Assembly: GCA_002749535.1 (NCBI GenBank)
Contig: MZZL01000387.1
Span: 368,845 to 432,844 of the forward strand
Length of the DNA: 64,000 nucleotides
Reading direction: 5' to 3'
Source of the DNA: Apophysomyces variabilis
Taxonomy: Eukaryota > Mucoromycota > Mucoromycetes > Mucorales > Mucoraceae
Shown here: positions 47,684-59,860 of the stretch, in pieces
How the letters are laid out: the number at the start of each line of letters is the position of its first letter
How positions within the stretch are numbered: the first letter of the stretch is position 1
Notes under the pieces: generated by a model
Databases searched by the model: none
Told to the model about the DNA's origin: nothing
What the model saw: only the letters and a program-made list of their open reading frames with translations
Position numbers and translations under genes: made by a program

Positions 47684-50600
47684 GTATATGTGGTAGCTCA
47701 CATAGTTATTATTTGTACGTTGAAAGAGAAAACGATGTACCAAATCCACATTGACATTTATTATTTGTCTTTTGTTTCCTGTACATGACACATCAGGAAG
47801 TAGTTCTATTCCATAGTCTTAACAGTCCTAACTTTGCTATTTCCTTTTCCTTAATCATTTTTGAATTCTCAAACATTATCATTTTTTACACAAATAAACC
47901 CTATTATTCTTACTGTCTTTGTCGTTGCATGCTTGAGGAATAAACACGTCCTTTTTTTCTTTACTTATTGCAGGGATCCGAGGAGCTTATTCCTATTTCC
48001 TGTTATCTTTTATGGGAAGGTAAGACAGAAGAAAGATCATGGAATAGATTGTGATATAAAAGGAAGCACAGCTGACGTTGCACCAAACTTAACTGGCATT
48101 GAAAAGGCTCACACCACGATTTCTCAGTGCGGTATCCCGACAGGGCCCCTACCCTCCCGATAACGTTTTCCATGTTTCTGAGATGAATACAATAGAGTTA
48201 TATTTCATGCAATGAGTTTGTATTTATCATAATGCCCAAAGTTTCCTTCTTCTCATTGTATGCAAACTGAAATGAACAAAATTCTTTGTATCATGCTAAT
48301 AACATCGTGTCCTACTATCCTGCTTTCTGAGGAAACTCGCCATGGCGTAAAAAAAAAAGAAGGATTGGGTCCAGACAGATACCACAGACCATAGCGCACC
48401 CTGACAGGCGGAGTTCAGCTTATCTAGCAAAACGAAACAGAAAAGCTTAACTGTCAGTAAAGCTCGTCGGGATCCGTTGAAGAGCTCCCTAGGATTCTAA
48501 TAAACACAACGCAAACTCCCAATGACAACCCTTCACTGTCAGGCATAAAAGGGCTATGATAGTATATTTTGACTTGGTGTCATAAACATAAAAATGTCAC
48601 CTGAATCCTAAAACTTCCTGCATATTACTCCATCAAACATAAATCTCATGAAGATAGTAAAAAGAGAAGTCTAGAAAAAGCATGGATTGTGCGTAAAACT
48701 GATCTACTACACGGACTATGGCAAACCACGGAAAGGACGAAATCAATTCTGCTTTGCTCAGAAGCTCTATAAACTATTCCTTTCGTGCTTATCCTTACTG
48801 CCATCCTTTCCAATCACAAGCTGATGTAGCGAATTAAAAACAAATCAATGTGCCTCTTGTCTTTCATCAAGCTATGGCCGGACAAAGATGTCCTAAAAAT
48901 CAATACTGTAACCGAGAGCTCGTTTCCTGTTTCCATTGAACATTTAATGCCATGGTTGCTTGACTGGCAGAGACACTTTGACCTTGAAAATATTCGCGTT
49001 TCTTTAGCTTTTAGAAATAGATGTTACCTCGTCCACATTTTAATAAGATCGACGTTACAACCTATTCCTCCCGAGACCACTAAGGACCCTGATGGACAGG
49101 AAAAGAGAAACAAAAAAGACTGTCTAACGTAACATTTTTTTTGGTTGTTCTTCAGTCAACATGGGTATCCAACCTTACTTATGCCACCATTCTAGACTGA
49201 TCGTACGGAGCAAAGGCTGCTAATGGCTATTATCTTTTTTTTTGCTCTCGCTCCGTTCCATTTGAGTCAGCTCGGAAAGACCAAGAAAAGTTTTTTTTTG
49301 GCCATACCTCGTGCACAGGTCAGGATCCGCGGAGGCAATCATTCCAACGGTTGCACAAGCTCAATCCAACCTATTTACTGTCCCGTCCCACAGTATCGTT
49401 ACACCACGCTAAAATTTCCCTCCATTGTTGTACATGGAATGTTTGTACATTAATCATTAATGGTTTCTTTTGGCTGCCTAAGAAGGATGGACCATTCAGT
49501 TATCCGTTATATCTTGGTTTAGCATCAGCAGATTTGTTTATTTTCAGTAGAAGTCAGTATTTTTCCCGATAACGTACAAGTGATTGTATGGGTTGTTCAT
49601 TCTTGTTAGTCAGATACCTGTAAAGGAATGAAGACAGTAGGTGCATAGACGATCGTTATCCTGTGATTCACGTGTACTAACCTTTCTTCATCCATTCTAA
49701 ATTTCTCTTGTCCGTACACCGCAAGCATGGAGTACGTGAGGCAACACCAAGTACGCGGCTAAGCGACACAGGTTTTTATGCATCCTGCTGGGAAAACTTT
49801 GACAAGTAAAAAACAACATATCAGCTGCTCACTTTAAACAAATGCTGCATTAACACAGACGTATTCAGCTCGCTTAAACACGGATCTTTCTTCAAAGCTC
49901 AAGAGAAATGGAGCAACTTAGTGATTGCGTCTTAAAGCTATAAATAATGAAGGGGGTGGCAAATACAATTCGTCATTGTTGTACTGCAGCTATTCAAGGT
50001 TTGCAAAACGGCAGAAGCAAAAGATGTAAGTAAGGAGTAGCCAGTCAGTGATCCTTAAACTGCAGATTGCATAAATCTCTATAAGTTGTTGATTCGTTTG
50101 AAACACAAATGTAACGGACTATTAGAGTTAACATTGAGGAGAAAAAGCTCGCTCATTTGTTGAGCAATATCCATTAACAGATGTAGTTGCAAAAACAGAA
50201 ACATAGAAGCAGCATGGCTGAACCCTTTTTGTTTTTTTTTTGGCATTGTTCGTAAAGCCTAGGCTAGGAGCGAGCCTGTTTATCTTTGGTTTGACCTTGC
50301 TATATTGTATAGGGTAAAAGACGATATTACATCGAGTCAATGGGCTAGCCACTGCGCAGTCAATGTATGAAAGTATGTCATGACCGAAGAGAAAGTGCAT
50401 AATACAAGGACTTCTTCTGCTAACCTAACGTTCATTGAAAAGTCCATATTGCAATACAGAGATTTGAAGAGCTTCAACATTTCTTTTCTACGATTCATCG
50501 TTGTATATGCTGATTGGAGGAAAGAAGCTGGACCTCTTGGACCGAGCATTTCTGGCTCTTCTGCTACTTTCTCATTGGCACCGCTGATTTGGTAAGAATT
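47684..50600. other. 3-kb gene-poor stretch
   Basis: No gene I can support. Frames at 48848-49132, 49223-49453 and 50128-50549 show no motif. It holds one CCGCGG at 49327 and T-rich patches. The last part is the upstream region of the deaminase gene. Confidence 0.4.
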
Positions 50601-50606
50601 CCGCGG
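50601..50606 (+). promoter_or_regulatory. CCGCGG palindrome upstream of the deaminase gene
   Basis: CCGCGG within the perfect dyad TTCCGCGGAA, 99 bases before the start codon and 65 bases before the TATA. The same core is clustered before GFA1. A shared regulator is inferred only. Confidence 0.3.
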
Positions 50607-50670
50607 AAATCAAGCGCGGATTTTCACACCGCTAAAAAGAAAGTTTTGTTTACTTTTCTTCTTCCCCCCT

Positions 50671-50696
50671 TATAAAGAGAGAGAGAGAGAGAGAGA
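50671..50696 (+). promoter_or_regulatory. TATA box directly followed by a GA repeat
   Basis: TATAAA at 50671-50676 merges into (GA)10 at 50677-50696, and the ATG follows at 50705. If the TATA is used with normal spacing, the mRNA leader would be extremely short. Confidence 0.5.
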
Positions 50697-50704
50697 CAAA
50701 AACG

Positions 50705-52116
50705 ATGCGACTTATCATAAGGCAAGACTATGACGAGGTATCGGCCTGGGTTGGTAAGTACCTGTTGGCAGTGTGCCTTTTTTGGCTGAGGCATAGATCT
50801 CATTGTTTGAGAACGTTTCGAAACAGCGCATTACATTAAGGAACGCATCAATCAGTTCCAACCAACAAAGGAACGACCCTTTGTACTTGGACTACCCACG
50901 GGTACGTCGCCCATTGGCTGTTACCGTCGATTAGCAGAGTTCTGTAAAGCAGGTCAACTTAGCTTTAAACACGTTGTGACATTCAACATGGATGAATATG
51001 TTGGCATTCCAAGGTGCGTCTTCTTTTTCTCTGTTTAATATCAATTACTTATGCAGAAGTATAGAAATCATAAAGAATCTTACTATTCTTTCATGTGGAT
51101 CCATTTTTTCCAACACTTGGATATTCCTCCCGAAAATATCCATATGCTGGACGGTAACGCGCCAGACCTTGATGCTGAATGCAGTCGATATGAAGCATCC
51201 ATTTTGGCATGTGGAGGGATTGAATTGTTCCTGAGTGGCATTGGCCCTGATGGACATATTGCGTTCAATGAGCCTGGCTCCTCGCTTACGTCGCGTACAC
51301 GTGTTAAAACCTTGGCTTATGAAACCATTATCGCCAATGCAAGGTTTTTCGATGGCGATATCACCAAGGTGCCTAAACTTGCGTTAACGGTGGGGATCGC
51401 GTAGGTACTTTGAGGGGTGAAAGAAGGAGAGGGAAAAAAGAGAGAGAAAAAAACGTTCCATTGACGAAAGAGAACAAACACATATTGATATCCAAAGTAT
51501 TTGTGTGTAGAACGGTCATGGACGCGCGTGAGGTATGTATGATCATTACAGGCGCGCACAAAAGGTAAAAGAAAACGAAAGCACATATACATACACATGT
51601 ACATGTATAAGGTTGCAAAACGATGCAACTTGTGTGGATCCTGTACTTTTGTTTTGATGCAAGATGAAATAGTATTGCTCTGGCCAAATGTGTTGAAGAA
51701 GGGGTCAATCACATGTGGACGGTATCGGCCCTTCAGATGCATCCTAAAGGTCTTGTTGTCTGTGACGAGGATGCAACACTTGAATTGCATGTAAAGGTAA
51801 CCTGACAGCATTTTTTGCTGAAGAATAAGCAGTGCAACTAAAAGTTTCAATGTAGACTGTCAAATATTTTAAATCGATTGAACATGTCCATCAATCTTTG
51901 ATTGGCAAAGAAAATTTGGGTTTGCAGGGTGAGCTGCTGTCTTCCCGGTCGAAAAGACTGAGTGTTTCCTCACGAGGTCATGATATTCTTCTCAAACGGT
52001 TGCTCCAAGAAGATGATGAAAAAAGGAAGGGGAATAACGAGACGATCAAAACGGAAAATGGAGAAGCAAGTCCTCCCAAGAGGCAGCGACGAGACTCTCA
52101 GGAGGACGATGCATAA
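50705..52116 (+). CDS. NAG1: glucosamine-6-phosphate deaminase with long C-terminal tail
   Basis: Six exons: 50705-50753, 50827-51013, 51065-51400, 51511-51564, 51673-51796, 51856-52116; 336 residues. It converts glucosamine-6-P to fructose-6-P and ammonia, the route for using GlcNAc and the opposite of GFA1. Motifs: [12 protein letters not shown] (phosphate loop), [10 protein letters not shown] (catalytic Asp), [16 protein letters not shown] (His and acid of ring opening), [18 protein letters not shown] and [18 protein letters not shown]. The core ends near residue 270. A tail of about 65 residues follows, Lys/Glu-rich, with [14 protein letters not shown] and [13 protein letters not shown], like a nuclear import signal. 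Usual members are 250-290 residues. The tail is in the same exon as the last core motif, so it is not a splicing artefact. Confidence 0.92.
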
Positions 52117-52902
52117 CCTTTCATCTATGAATCGAATGGATTTGTTGTGTCCTGAATACGAATATACCAAAACTGTAAAAGATTTTCAAGTTTTTTGTTC
52201 TTTGATATAGCTGATTCTTGATCATGTAAATGGAAAGCAAAATAAATGCAACAAGTTTTATAATTTATCATGTATCTATGGTGATGATATTAAGACGTGC
52301 AATGCAGGGCTACGAGGGAATGAATGAAAATGCACTGTTTGATGTGCGCAGCCAGACGGCTTGCAACCATACCAATCCTTTTTCATGCAGCTTCATACTC
52401 CGGACGGTTACGAAAAAAGGTAAAGCCCAAAGGAGTTTATTTGATCTGCTTGTTCTTATGACAGAAAACGGGCCTTTTCTAGTTTGCAAACACTGACCTG
52501 AGAGTTTCATATGTACGTCGTTGGATTTATGAAACTAAAATCTCTCTCCGTTAATTTTTGCTAGTGCACATCGGATGAACAAATGAAAAAGCAGATTAAA
52601 ACACAGTTCATATAACAAAAAGCCATGCATCCAATTGTTCCCAAGCTTATTGATTTTTAACTGGAAGTGAATAGATCTGAAAGGTAAATCTTAGTTTTCT
52701 TACGGTTGCGATCATCTTTTTCTCTTTTTGTGTGTGTACCCGGAAAGCCTTTTCATTGAAAATAGCTACTGGTTATAGTTTATTTGTTTATAGAAGAATG
52801 GGAGAGACTAGTATGAGGCTGCGGTGATAAGATAATGCGACAACATGTGACAATGGAGACGAAGAGGGAACAGAGAGTGGGATCAAAGAAGGGCTAGTTT
52901 TA
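52117..52902. other. convergent intergenic region
   Basis: Between the deaminase (+) and the unknown gene (-). AT-rich, no gene. A frame at 52230-52496 has no motif. Confidence 0.5.
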
Positions 52903-53972
52903 TCATGCTTCTACGATACATAATCGACTTGGTCGATGCGGTACAAAGCGGTCCGGCCGTTTGTTAAGATAACTTCTCGGTCTCAAAGGACCCACAATTT
53001 TTTGAGCACGCATCATGTTTACTTCCGCTACTAGCATCCGCAGATGAGCTGCATTAGAACGTTTATCACGTACGTGTACAGGTGACTCTGCACAAATGGG
53101 GATGTATTGCTTAGATGGCGGACGTAATGGTGTATTCATGGTTGTAGCGGGAACCGTTTTCTTGGGTTCCGCTCCTGGTCCTTCGTCAACAAGGGTCCAA
53201 TCTCTGTCTGGACTTTGCCATAGGAAACTCTGCTTGTCTTCTTCTGGGGATGGCGTTGCCTCAAAGGTTCGAAAGGTGGCTAGTGGCACATCGATAAGCA
53301 CACCCTTATCTGCGTCGCCCGTTCCTTCAGAGTCATCCATCATCATGACCGTCTGTTGGACGTAATGCTCACATAAAATATCCGATAAAGCAATGGCGCT
53401 TTCAGTTGTTGTATTGTTAATGTGATTGCTGATAGCTGTTTCATCACAGGGACCCGCAGCATTGGACTGATTGCTACTGTTGCTACTATTCGTACTCATG
53501 CAGCTGCAGGCATCTTCCGTTTCACCGATAGTGATTGGCGTACTAGGTGCAAAAACATCGAGAGGACAAGTCGAGACGCTGCTTTCCTGTGACGATCGCG
53601 GCATGAAGCCTACAGGGAACAATGGGGATTTGGAAGGGGTGGATGACGAGAATAAATTGAATAACGAGGACAGTATGGAGGATGAAGGTGAGGATGTGTC
53701 AGTTGTATGCGTAGCAAAGAAAGGATAAGGTGCAACTACCACTACCGAGTGATCTGACTTTGTTATAAAAGGAAAAGCATTAAGAGACAAGGATAGGAAT
53801 GCATAATGTAGTTTTCTTTTTTCTTTACCTTTGTCCGTTTTCTTCGTTTATGAACAGACCCAAAAGGTGATAGTGCTCTGGAGGAGACTTCTTTGGTTGT
53901 GCGACGTTGTGGTTCCCGGGATTCCACTTTGCATGAAGAAGGGGGGATAGGCGTGATGGACATGACAAACAT
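52903..53972 (-). CDS. hypothetical protein, low-complexity, 332 aa
   Basis: Two exons, 53972-53829 and 53757-52903, in phase; 332 residues. I do not recognise the family. The N terminus is basic (FGSVHKRRKRTK). The middle is Ser/Thr/Asn-rich with repeats of Ser-Asn and looks disordered. The last 60 residues are more ordered and basic: SNAAHLRMLVAEVNMMRAQK, then VGPLRPRSYLNKRPDRF and HRPSRL, a possible helix plus a docking tail. WQSPDRDWTLVDEG suggests a short interaction motif. No membrane segment. A regulator or scaffold is possible but unproven. Exon 1 could instead be joined differently; the second exon is a clean 285-codon frame. Confidence 0.7.
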
Positions 53973-54833
53973 GGTTGAAAGGAAAAAGAGAAAGAGATAG
54001 AAGGGAAGAAGGAAGAGGTTTAATTTGCGGAATGAATTGCCTAATTGGGGGGTTATCTCACTTTTATAAATCAGGGGAAAGAAGGGGGGACCAAACACAA
54101 AAGCAAAAGCTGTCAGCCTATCTATATCACATTTGTCCGTAAAACTGACGGCAACCCATGTGAACTCACGAGGAAACTTACCTCCAGCAGACATGTCACC
54201 CTTTTCTATACCCATCTACTGCTTCAAAGTAAAAATGATCGTATACAAGGGTTTTATCCTTGATTACAAGACCGGGCTTTCTAGGGTACAATCCCCTGCC
54301 TTGCATGTTCAAAATACCCTCTCAGCATTTAATTAAGCACGGATACTGAGTCAATGGCACATACTATACTTTCAGATCATGCCGCTATGATTGAAAGCTC
54401 TTTAAAATGGCATCTCCTTCATTTGTCCGTCTGGAGTAGCTTATCATTGGACGTCTGTTTAGGAATCTCATCGTTTTTACGTAAAAAGAAAGAAATGAAT
54501 TGATCGAAGATAGCACATGCCAAAGTTAGCCATAAACATGTGTCACGATAACTTTGTTTATCTTTTTCTCATTAAATATTTCTGATAAATGTGGGTTTTT
54601 ATTTCGTCAATATTACAATGATAGTTTCCATCCAATACATACAATAAAACTTCCTGATTAAAGCGCAAAAGAAAACGTTCATGCAAAGGTTTCTATTCTT
54701 TTTGCTTTCTCGTAAGGGATGCCCTTCATTCACCTAAAGATTTGTCTATGAACTCGTTATTTTGTTGTGTAAAATGATATAAAGCGTATAAAAACAATAA
54801 AGAAAATAATTGCGATACGAAAGTTAGGCATGG
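53973..54833. other. intergenic, no gene seen
   Basis: Upstream of the unknown gene and downstream of the protease gene. The minus-strand frame that continues to 54215 is a pyrimidine-rich leader rather than coding sequence. Otherwise AT-rich. Confidence 0.45.
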
Positions 54834-55830
54834 TCATAACAAGTTACACAGAAGAGCACATAACACAATGCCTGTCAGAACGGTTAAAGGATTTTCAACC
54901 GACTTATGTCCGAAAGATTTGGAAACAGGAAGCATCAACTTCTGAGCCGAAGCAGTCAACATCTGCGCTGATAATTGGGTCGTATTAGTGATCCAATCCA
55001 TATGGTATGCTGCCTTAACGAAAGCGTTGTACATAGGTTCATCCTGGTGTTGACGCAAAGGACATGTAGCATTATCTGGCATTGGATCGTAGGCATTGAT
55101 GACACGGTTCAAAATTCCCATTACAACATATTGATCACCAACCCAATTGAGTAAAGGACCCCCTAAAATTTCGAGAAAGATCATCAGCATCATTTTTTTG
55201 TGCTATGTCCCCAAACAATCAAACACTCAAAACAAAATGATCTTTCCCTTTTTACTTACCCGAATCTCCATGGCACAAAACCGCGTCAGAAGTCGTGTAT
55301 AGCATACTGTCCGAATATTCAGCGATGTAGCATTCAGTTGTCTGTAGTTTTTCCGCCGCTGATTCGTTCAGGCCTAGGTATCCCATACCTAAGGTAGTGC
55401 CTCGAATTTGATCGTGGTTGCTTGCACCGATAGCAATTCGACTTGCTTCCGAGCTAATCGTTTTTAGTCTGACAAGGCCTATGTCGTAAAGCGCATCTTC
55501 GCTGCTGTGCGCCATAGTGGGATCGTATTGGGGATGCGTCACAGAATACTGAATGGAGGCGTAATATCTTCGCATCTGTAAACCACCAAAGCCAACCAGA
55601 CTAGGTGTTTTTCCGGGAAATAAGCAATGAGCTGCCGTCAGTACCCATGGTGGGTCAACAGAGATCAAGACTCCACCACATAAAGCTGGTTTGATGAAGC
55701 TGACAAAGAATGGATATTTAAGAGCATCCGTTACTGCGGCTCCGTTTGCGATACAGTTGCATCTATCTATCCAATATATCAAACAAATAAAGAAACCCCA
55801 TGGTATCATTTGAAGGGAAGAAGAAAACAT
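54834..55830 (-). CDS. secreted or membrane-anchored S1-family serine protease
   Basis: Two exons, 55830-55260 and 55162-54834; 299 residues. A hydrophobic signal (WGFFICLIYW) precedes a chymotrypsin-fold domain. The catalytic triad is complete: His68 (VLTAAHC), Asp116 (YDIGLVRL), Ser190 (GDSGGP, split by the intron at the Gly). CGGVLISVDPPW and the oxyanion Gly are in place. The position six before Ser190, which sets S1 specificity (Asp in trypsin), is Val184, so trypsin-like specificity is unlikely. The start of the mature chain would be IANGAAV after Cys, without a basic cleavage residue. The C terminus ends in a strongly hydrophobic run (NPLTVLTGIVLCALLCNLL), like a GPI-attachment signal or a membrane tail, unusual for this family. 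Several N-glycosylation sites (NNAT-like, NTT, NES). Confidence 0.87.
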
Positions 55831-56134
55831 GGCTGAAAAACAGATGCAAGTCAGTTATATATCACTCCGCAGTAAAAGTAAGGAGAAAAAAAAGTTTTTT
55901 GTAATCAATGAAATCGGTTGCCACTTAAAACATTCTGCTTTGACGCATCTTCTAAAAAACAGACGATCATGATTTATAGCTAGTTTCTATAGTAACAAGG
56001 GGCGACAGCATGCCAGAAACGCGGATGAACCAATCAGTTTTAGCTGTTTATCATTAAGAAAAAGGAGTACGATGGAAAATATTTACGGAGCGAAGAGGGG
56101 CGTTCTATTTTCTTCTTTTTTTTTTGCGGGTCTA
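55831..56134. other. intergenic
   Basis: About 300 bases between the protease start and the end of the lysine enzyme gene; contains the protease promoter. No gene. Confidence 0.5.
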
Positions 56135-59100
56135 TTACACTTTCCATACACCACTGCCAGTGGCATTTAAACGGATAGGGTGGGAAGGATGCACCTGTTC
56201 GATAAATCGAACGCCTTCATGTTCGAGTCTTTCCAGAATAGGCGAGTAAACATGAGACATGGTCGGTCGCAAGACGCCACGTTCGGGGATCTTATTGTCC
56301 AATACCAAATCAACTGTCATAGCAGCAGGCAAACCGACCGTCTTCGCCATGGCAGTGTGATGTTCGTTACCGTAGTCGATCAATGTTGAGGTCACAGTCT
56401 CTTTCTTTCCCGAGGGATGTTCTAAACCGAACTCATGGTGCATAGCAACCATGTCTCGTTCACCTTCGCCATACTTCAATTGACGAGCAAGCAAAATGGA
56501 TAATGAATCGAGTGCAGTGCTTGGAGACGAAGGTGTATCAGATTTCTCGCTTGAGAGCATAGTGAGGGCGTCCCATACACGTTCCGTCAATGGATGATCT
56601 TTAGCAAGACCCAGCTTGCTTGTTAAGATCTGCAGACGGTCCGATTCTGAGAGCTTCTGTTGCTTTCCTGATGATAAAACGTGGGCAAAGTATTGATCCT
56701 ATCGTTGCGTATTAGATAACACCGCCAGATTATATATTTTATAGAAATAATTACCCAGTTAGCAGATACAAAGGGGCTGCTTTGATCCAGGAAACCAAGT
56801 TTACGGAAAGCATACAAGAGGTCCGAATAACCCTAAAATTGCAATTAGAAGAAGGAGAGACAGGAAAGTGCCATTTTATTTACCTGGTATCGAAGAGTGC
56901 CACGGAACATGGTGTCCATGTCTTTCAGGTCTCCCAGACCATAAGTATCAACGTAGCTAAGGGAATCACGGTTGGCTAGACCTTCGAAAACGAAACCTTG
57001 GAATGGTGTTCGAACCACAGGAAAATGATCGCGAAGAAGTTCCTGTCCAGCAATGGTGTATTTCTGTATTTTGCAAGTGTCAGTTCACATCCCATTTGAA
57101 AATTAGTTTTTGTTGCTTATACCTTGCCCCCTGTCCAGTATGTGGCATCATTACCGCTGGCAGTCAAAACGCCCCGAGGAGACCAACTGAATTTGTAGCC
57201 TAAGGGTGTGTTGGATGCTTCAGGAGCAGGTAATCCACCGCACCAAGAGATGAATGAGCGCACCTAGATTGATGTAATTTATCTTAATTGAAAGTGTTGT
57301 AAAAAAAAATAGTACTCTTGTACTGTACCTTAATGTTTCTTCTCTTGGCGTCATCGATGATTTTCATGGCAGACATGTGATCAATGCCAGGGTCAAGACC
57401 GACTTCATTCATAATTAACACATCGGAAGCTTTGGCACTGTAATCAACAACCGTCAGTATATGCAAGTAAATAGCAAACGTCCCGTCTGAGTTAACTTAC
57501 GATGCATCCAGAGCTTGCATTTCTTTGGAAACATAGCTTGCGGTGACCATATGCTTACGCTGCTGAACACAGACTTCGGCTACACCGGTGTGTAAGAAAG
57601 CAGGTACAAAACTAGACGTTGACAAAGTTCCTGGTAAGCACTATAACCACTCTATATGTTATCATGTTACCTGACCACCACATCTGCACCCGAAACCAGA
57701 CGTGTTAGCTGCTCTTTGTTCGAAATGTCCAAAGAGACGGACTCAGCGTTATCACGACCGGCAACCAATGCCGTGGCTTCGGCTGAAACGTTGCTGGCAA
57801 CAACGACTCGGACGTCTGGACGTTTCAGCAAATGATTGACAAGAGGAGCTGCAACCATGCCTGAACCAAGCAAAAGGACGGTCTTCTTTTGGTTAACCCC
57901 AGTGGTGGGGGCACTAGGCAAAAGCTTCTCAAGGTCACGGTGCGCTTGGGTCAACTTCCCACTATCAGCAATGGTGGCATTGGCCAACAAAGGTGAAAGA
58001 TCAGACAACGTCTTGGCCGAAGGTTGAATCTTTTTACACTAAAAGTGAGGACTCTCTTCTTTCAAGTATTGGTAGCACTTACCAACTCCTTGACATATGG
58101 AAACAGTTTGTCACTGAAGAATTTGCTGCTCTCAATTGGAAGCTCTGCAGGCAGAATATCGATGCCCAAAATTTGCATTCCTTGGCCTTCGTCGCTAAGC
58201 AGTAAAAGAAACTTTAACTTTCTGCTGATTTTCGAATAAGACTTACTCATTGTGCTCCTGATTTCTAATCGCATCATAGTAGTAGAATCCATCTTCTACA
58301 TTTGTACTATGCGAAAGGCTCTCAAAAGCTCCTCGAATATCGCATACAATATCGGCAAGGGTCATCATTTTACCCTTGTGGATGATACCTTGGGACTGAC
58401 GAAGCTGGATATCACGCAATTGATCATTGGTCAGCAAGCGAGGATAGCGCTGATCCCAGTATGCACCAGTGACAACGCAGTTAACGTAGGGCGCGATCTA
58501 TAATATTATGTATAAATTTCCCGCGAATTCTATAGGGAAAACTGCATTACCGATTCATGAAACGTGGATTGATATTTCGAGGGGTTATCAAAATAGTCTT
58601 GATGGGATGTCACTGGTGATCCGTCCTTGCCCTTTATGTAATCAGCGATATCAAGATGCGTAGCATAAACCTTCTTTAGGTTGGGATCTAATAGCATCCT
58701 GTAAATAACTAGATAATACCACTGTTGCATTTAGATCATCTTACTTTTATCCTTGACAAGTTTCGGTAGGTCTGCAGCGGGTACAAATTCATGGGGTAAC
58801 TCTTTGAAGATATCCAATGCCCCCTACAGCATAGGTTAATTAACAGTCATAAACAGATCCCAGTTTTCTTACGTGTGCAACATTGCCATCGCCTGTGAAT
58901 GCATACACTAATGGGCCGAAATCTTTCGGGGTTCCTTCATCTTCGATGTTGTTGCCCACTGAACGAACAGCTAGTTTTGCTGATGCAACTGATCGGTAGG
59001 CATGTGCCATTGACATGTACTAATTTCCTTATTTATATGAACTGGGCCAGAAATGCAACAATAAGACCTCTGCACTTACCATGAATGGTGTGCTGTACCC

Positions 59101-59860
59101 CAGTCCAAGGAATCGCTGACCCATGCCGTGCAGCGCATCGACCATGCCTAGGCACGCGATAAATTAGCATTGTCTTTGAGATAGGAAAGACTGTAAGAAT
59201 ACTAACCTGCGTTACCGGCAAACTGGCCGAAAGCTACTAACCGTTTGCCAGTCTCATCTTTCATCAACTCATAGTCAATAAGACGGATATCCTGAATAAG
59301 AAAGAGTATCATCATTGGTTAATCTTGTTTTCATTTCGTAAATTTTGCACACAAAATTTCTACCTTGTCCAAGATTGATTTCAACATGGGCATATTTTTT
59401 TGATTGCCTTTATGTGTATGAGAGAAGAACAAGTAAGTCTTGCCGGGAATCAAAGAGGCTTCAGGAACCTCCTTGATTCCTAGAATAACATCTGCTGCCG
59501 ACAGATCCTCAGTAACTATAGCTCCAGCCTAAACGCATGTGCTTAATACGACCTTTGTTGTCATACCGTTTCTTTGGACTGTACCTTTTTGTAGGATTCA
59601 TCCGAGAAGATACGTTTGGTGCTTGGTTGGACATACACACGTGTGCCGGTTTGTTGGATCAAGCGTTCAACAGCATCTGGTGTCAAAGCAACACGTCTCT
59701 CCCAGCGACTTTTGTCTTCCCTACGAAGACCGATGGTACGGTAAGCTTTGACAGGTGCTTGATTGGCTTGGAGAGCACGTGTAGTGGAAGAGATAGATCT
59801 CAACAGGGCTTTTTGCACGGGACGCCGAGTCCTTAGATGAGCATGAATAAGGGAAACCAT
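56135..59860 (-). CDS. bifunctional lysine-ketoglutarate reductase / saccharopine dehydrogenase (AASS-like)
   Basis: Sixteen exons: 59860-59585, 59528-59364, 59291-59207, 59147-59080, 59019-58873, 58823-58745, 58687-58551, 58497-58247, 58194-58083, 58029-57671, 57611-57501, 57437-57329, 57263-57123, 57063-56884, 56832-56755, 56698-56135; phases close, 953 residues. Domains: basic presequence ([20 protein letters not shown]) suggesting mitochondria; reductase domain (about 40-440) with [42 protein letters not shown]; Rossmann start of saccharopine dehydrogenase at about 490 ([18 protein letters not shown]), then [28 protein letters not shown], and [25 protein letters not shown] (written here in parts as a family hallmark). 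In animals and plants this fusion degrades lysine; yeast has separate LYS1 and LYS9 for synthesis. Intron 6 end is the least certain junction. Confidence 0.93.

Noticed and set aside
51317..51850. 177-codon minus-strand frame
   Set aside because: Antisense to exons 3-5 and introns of the deaminase gene, which is certain; no motif of its own.
59207..59216. Earlier donor (GTAACG) at the end of exon 3 of the lysine enzyme
   Set aside because: Using it loses the residues NA in FAGNAGM, which align with the family; the donor GTTAGT nine bases later keeps frame and motif.
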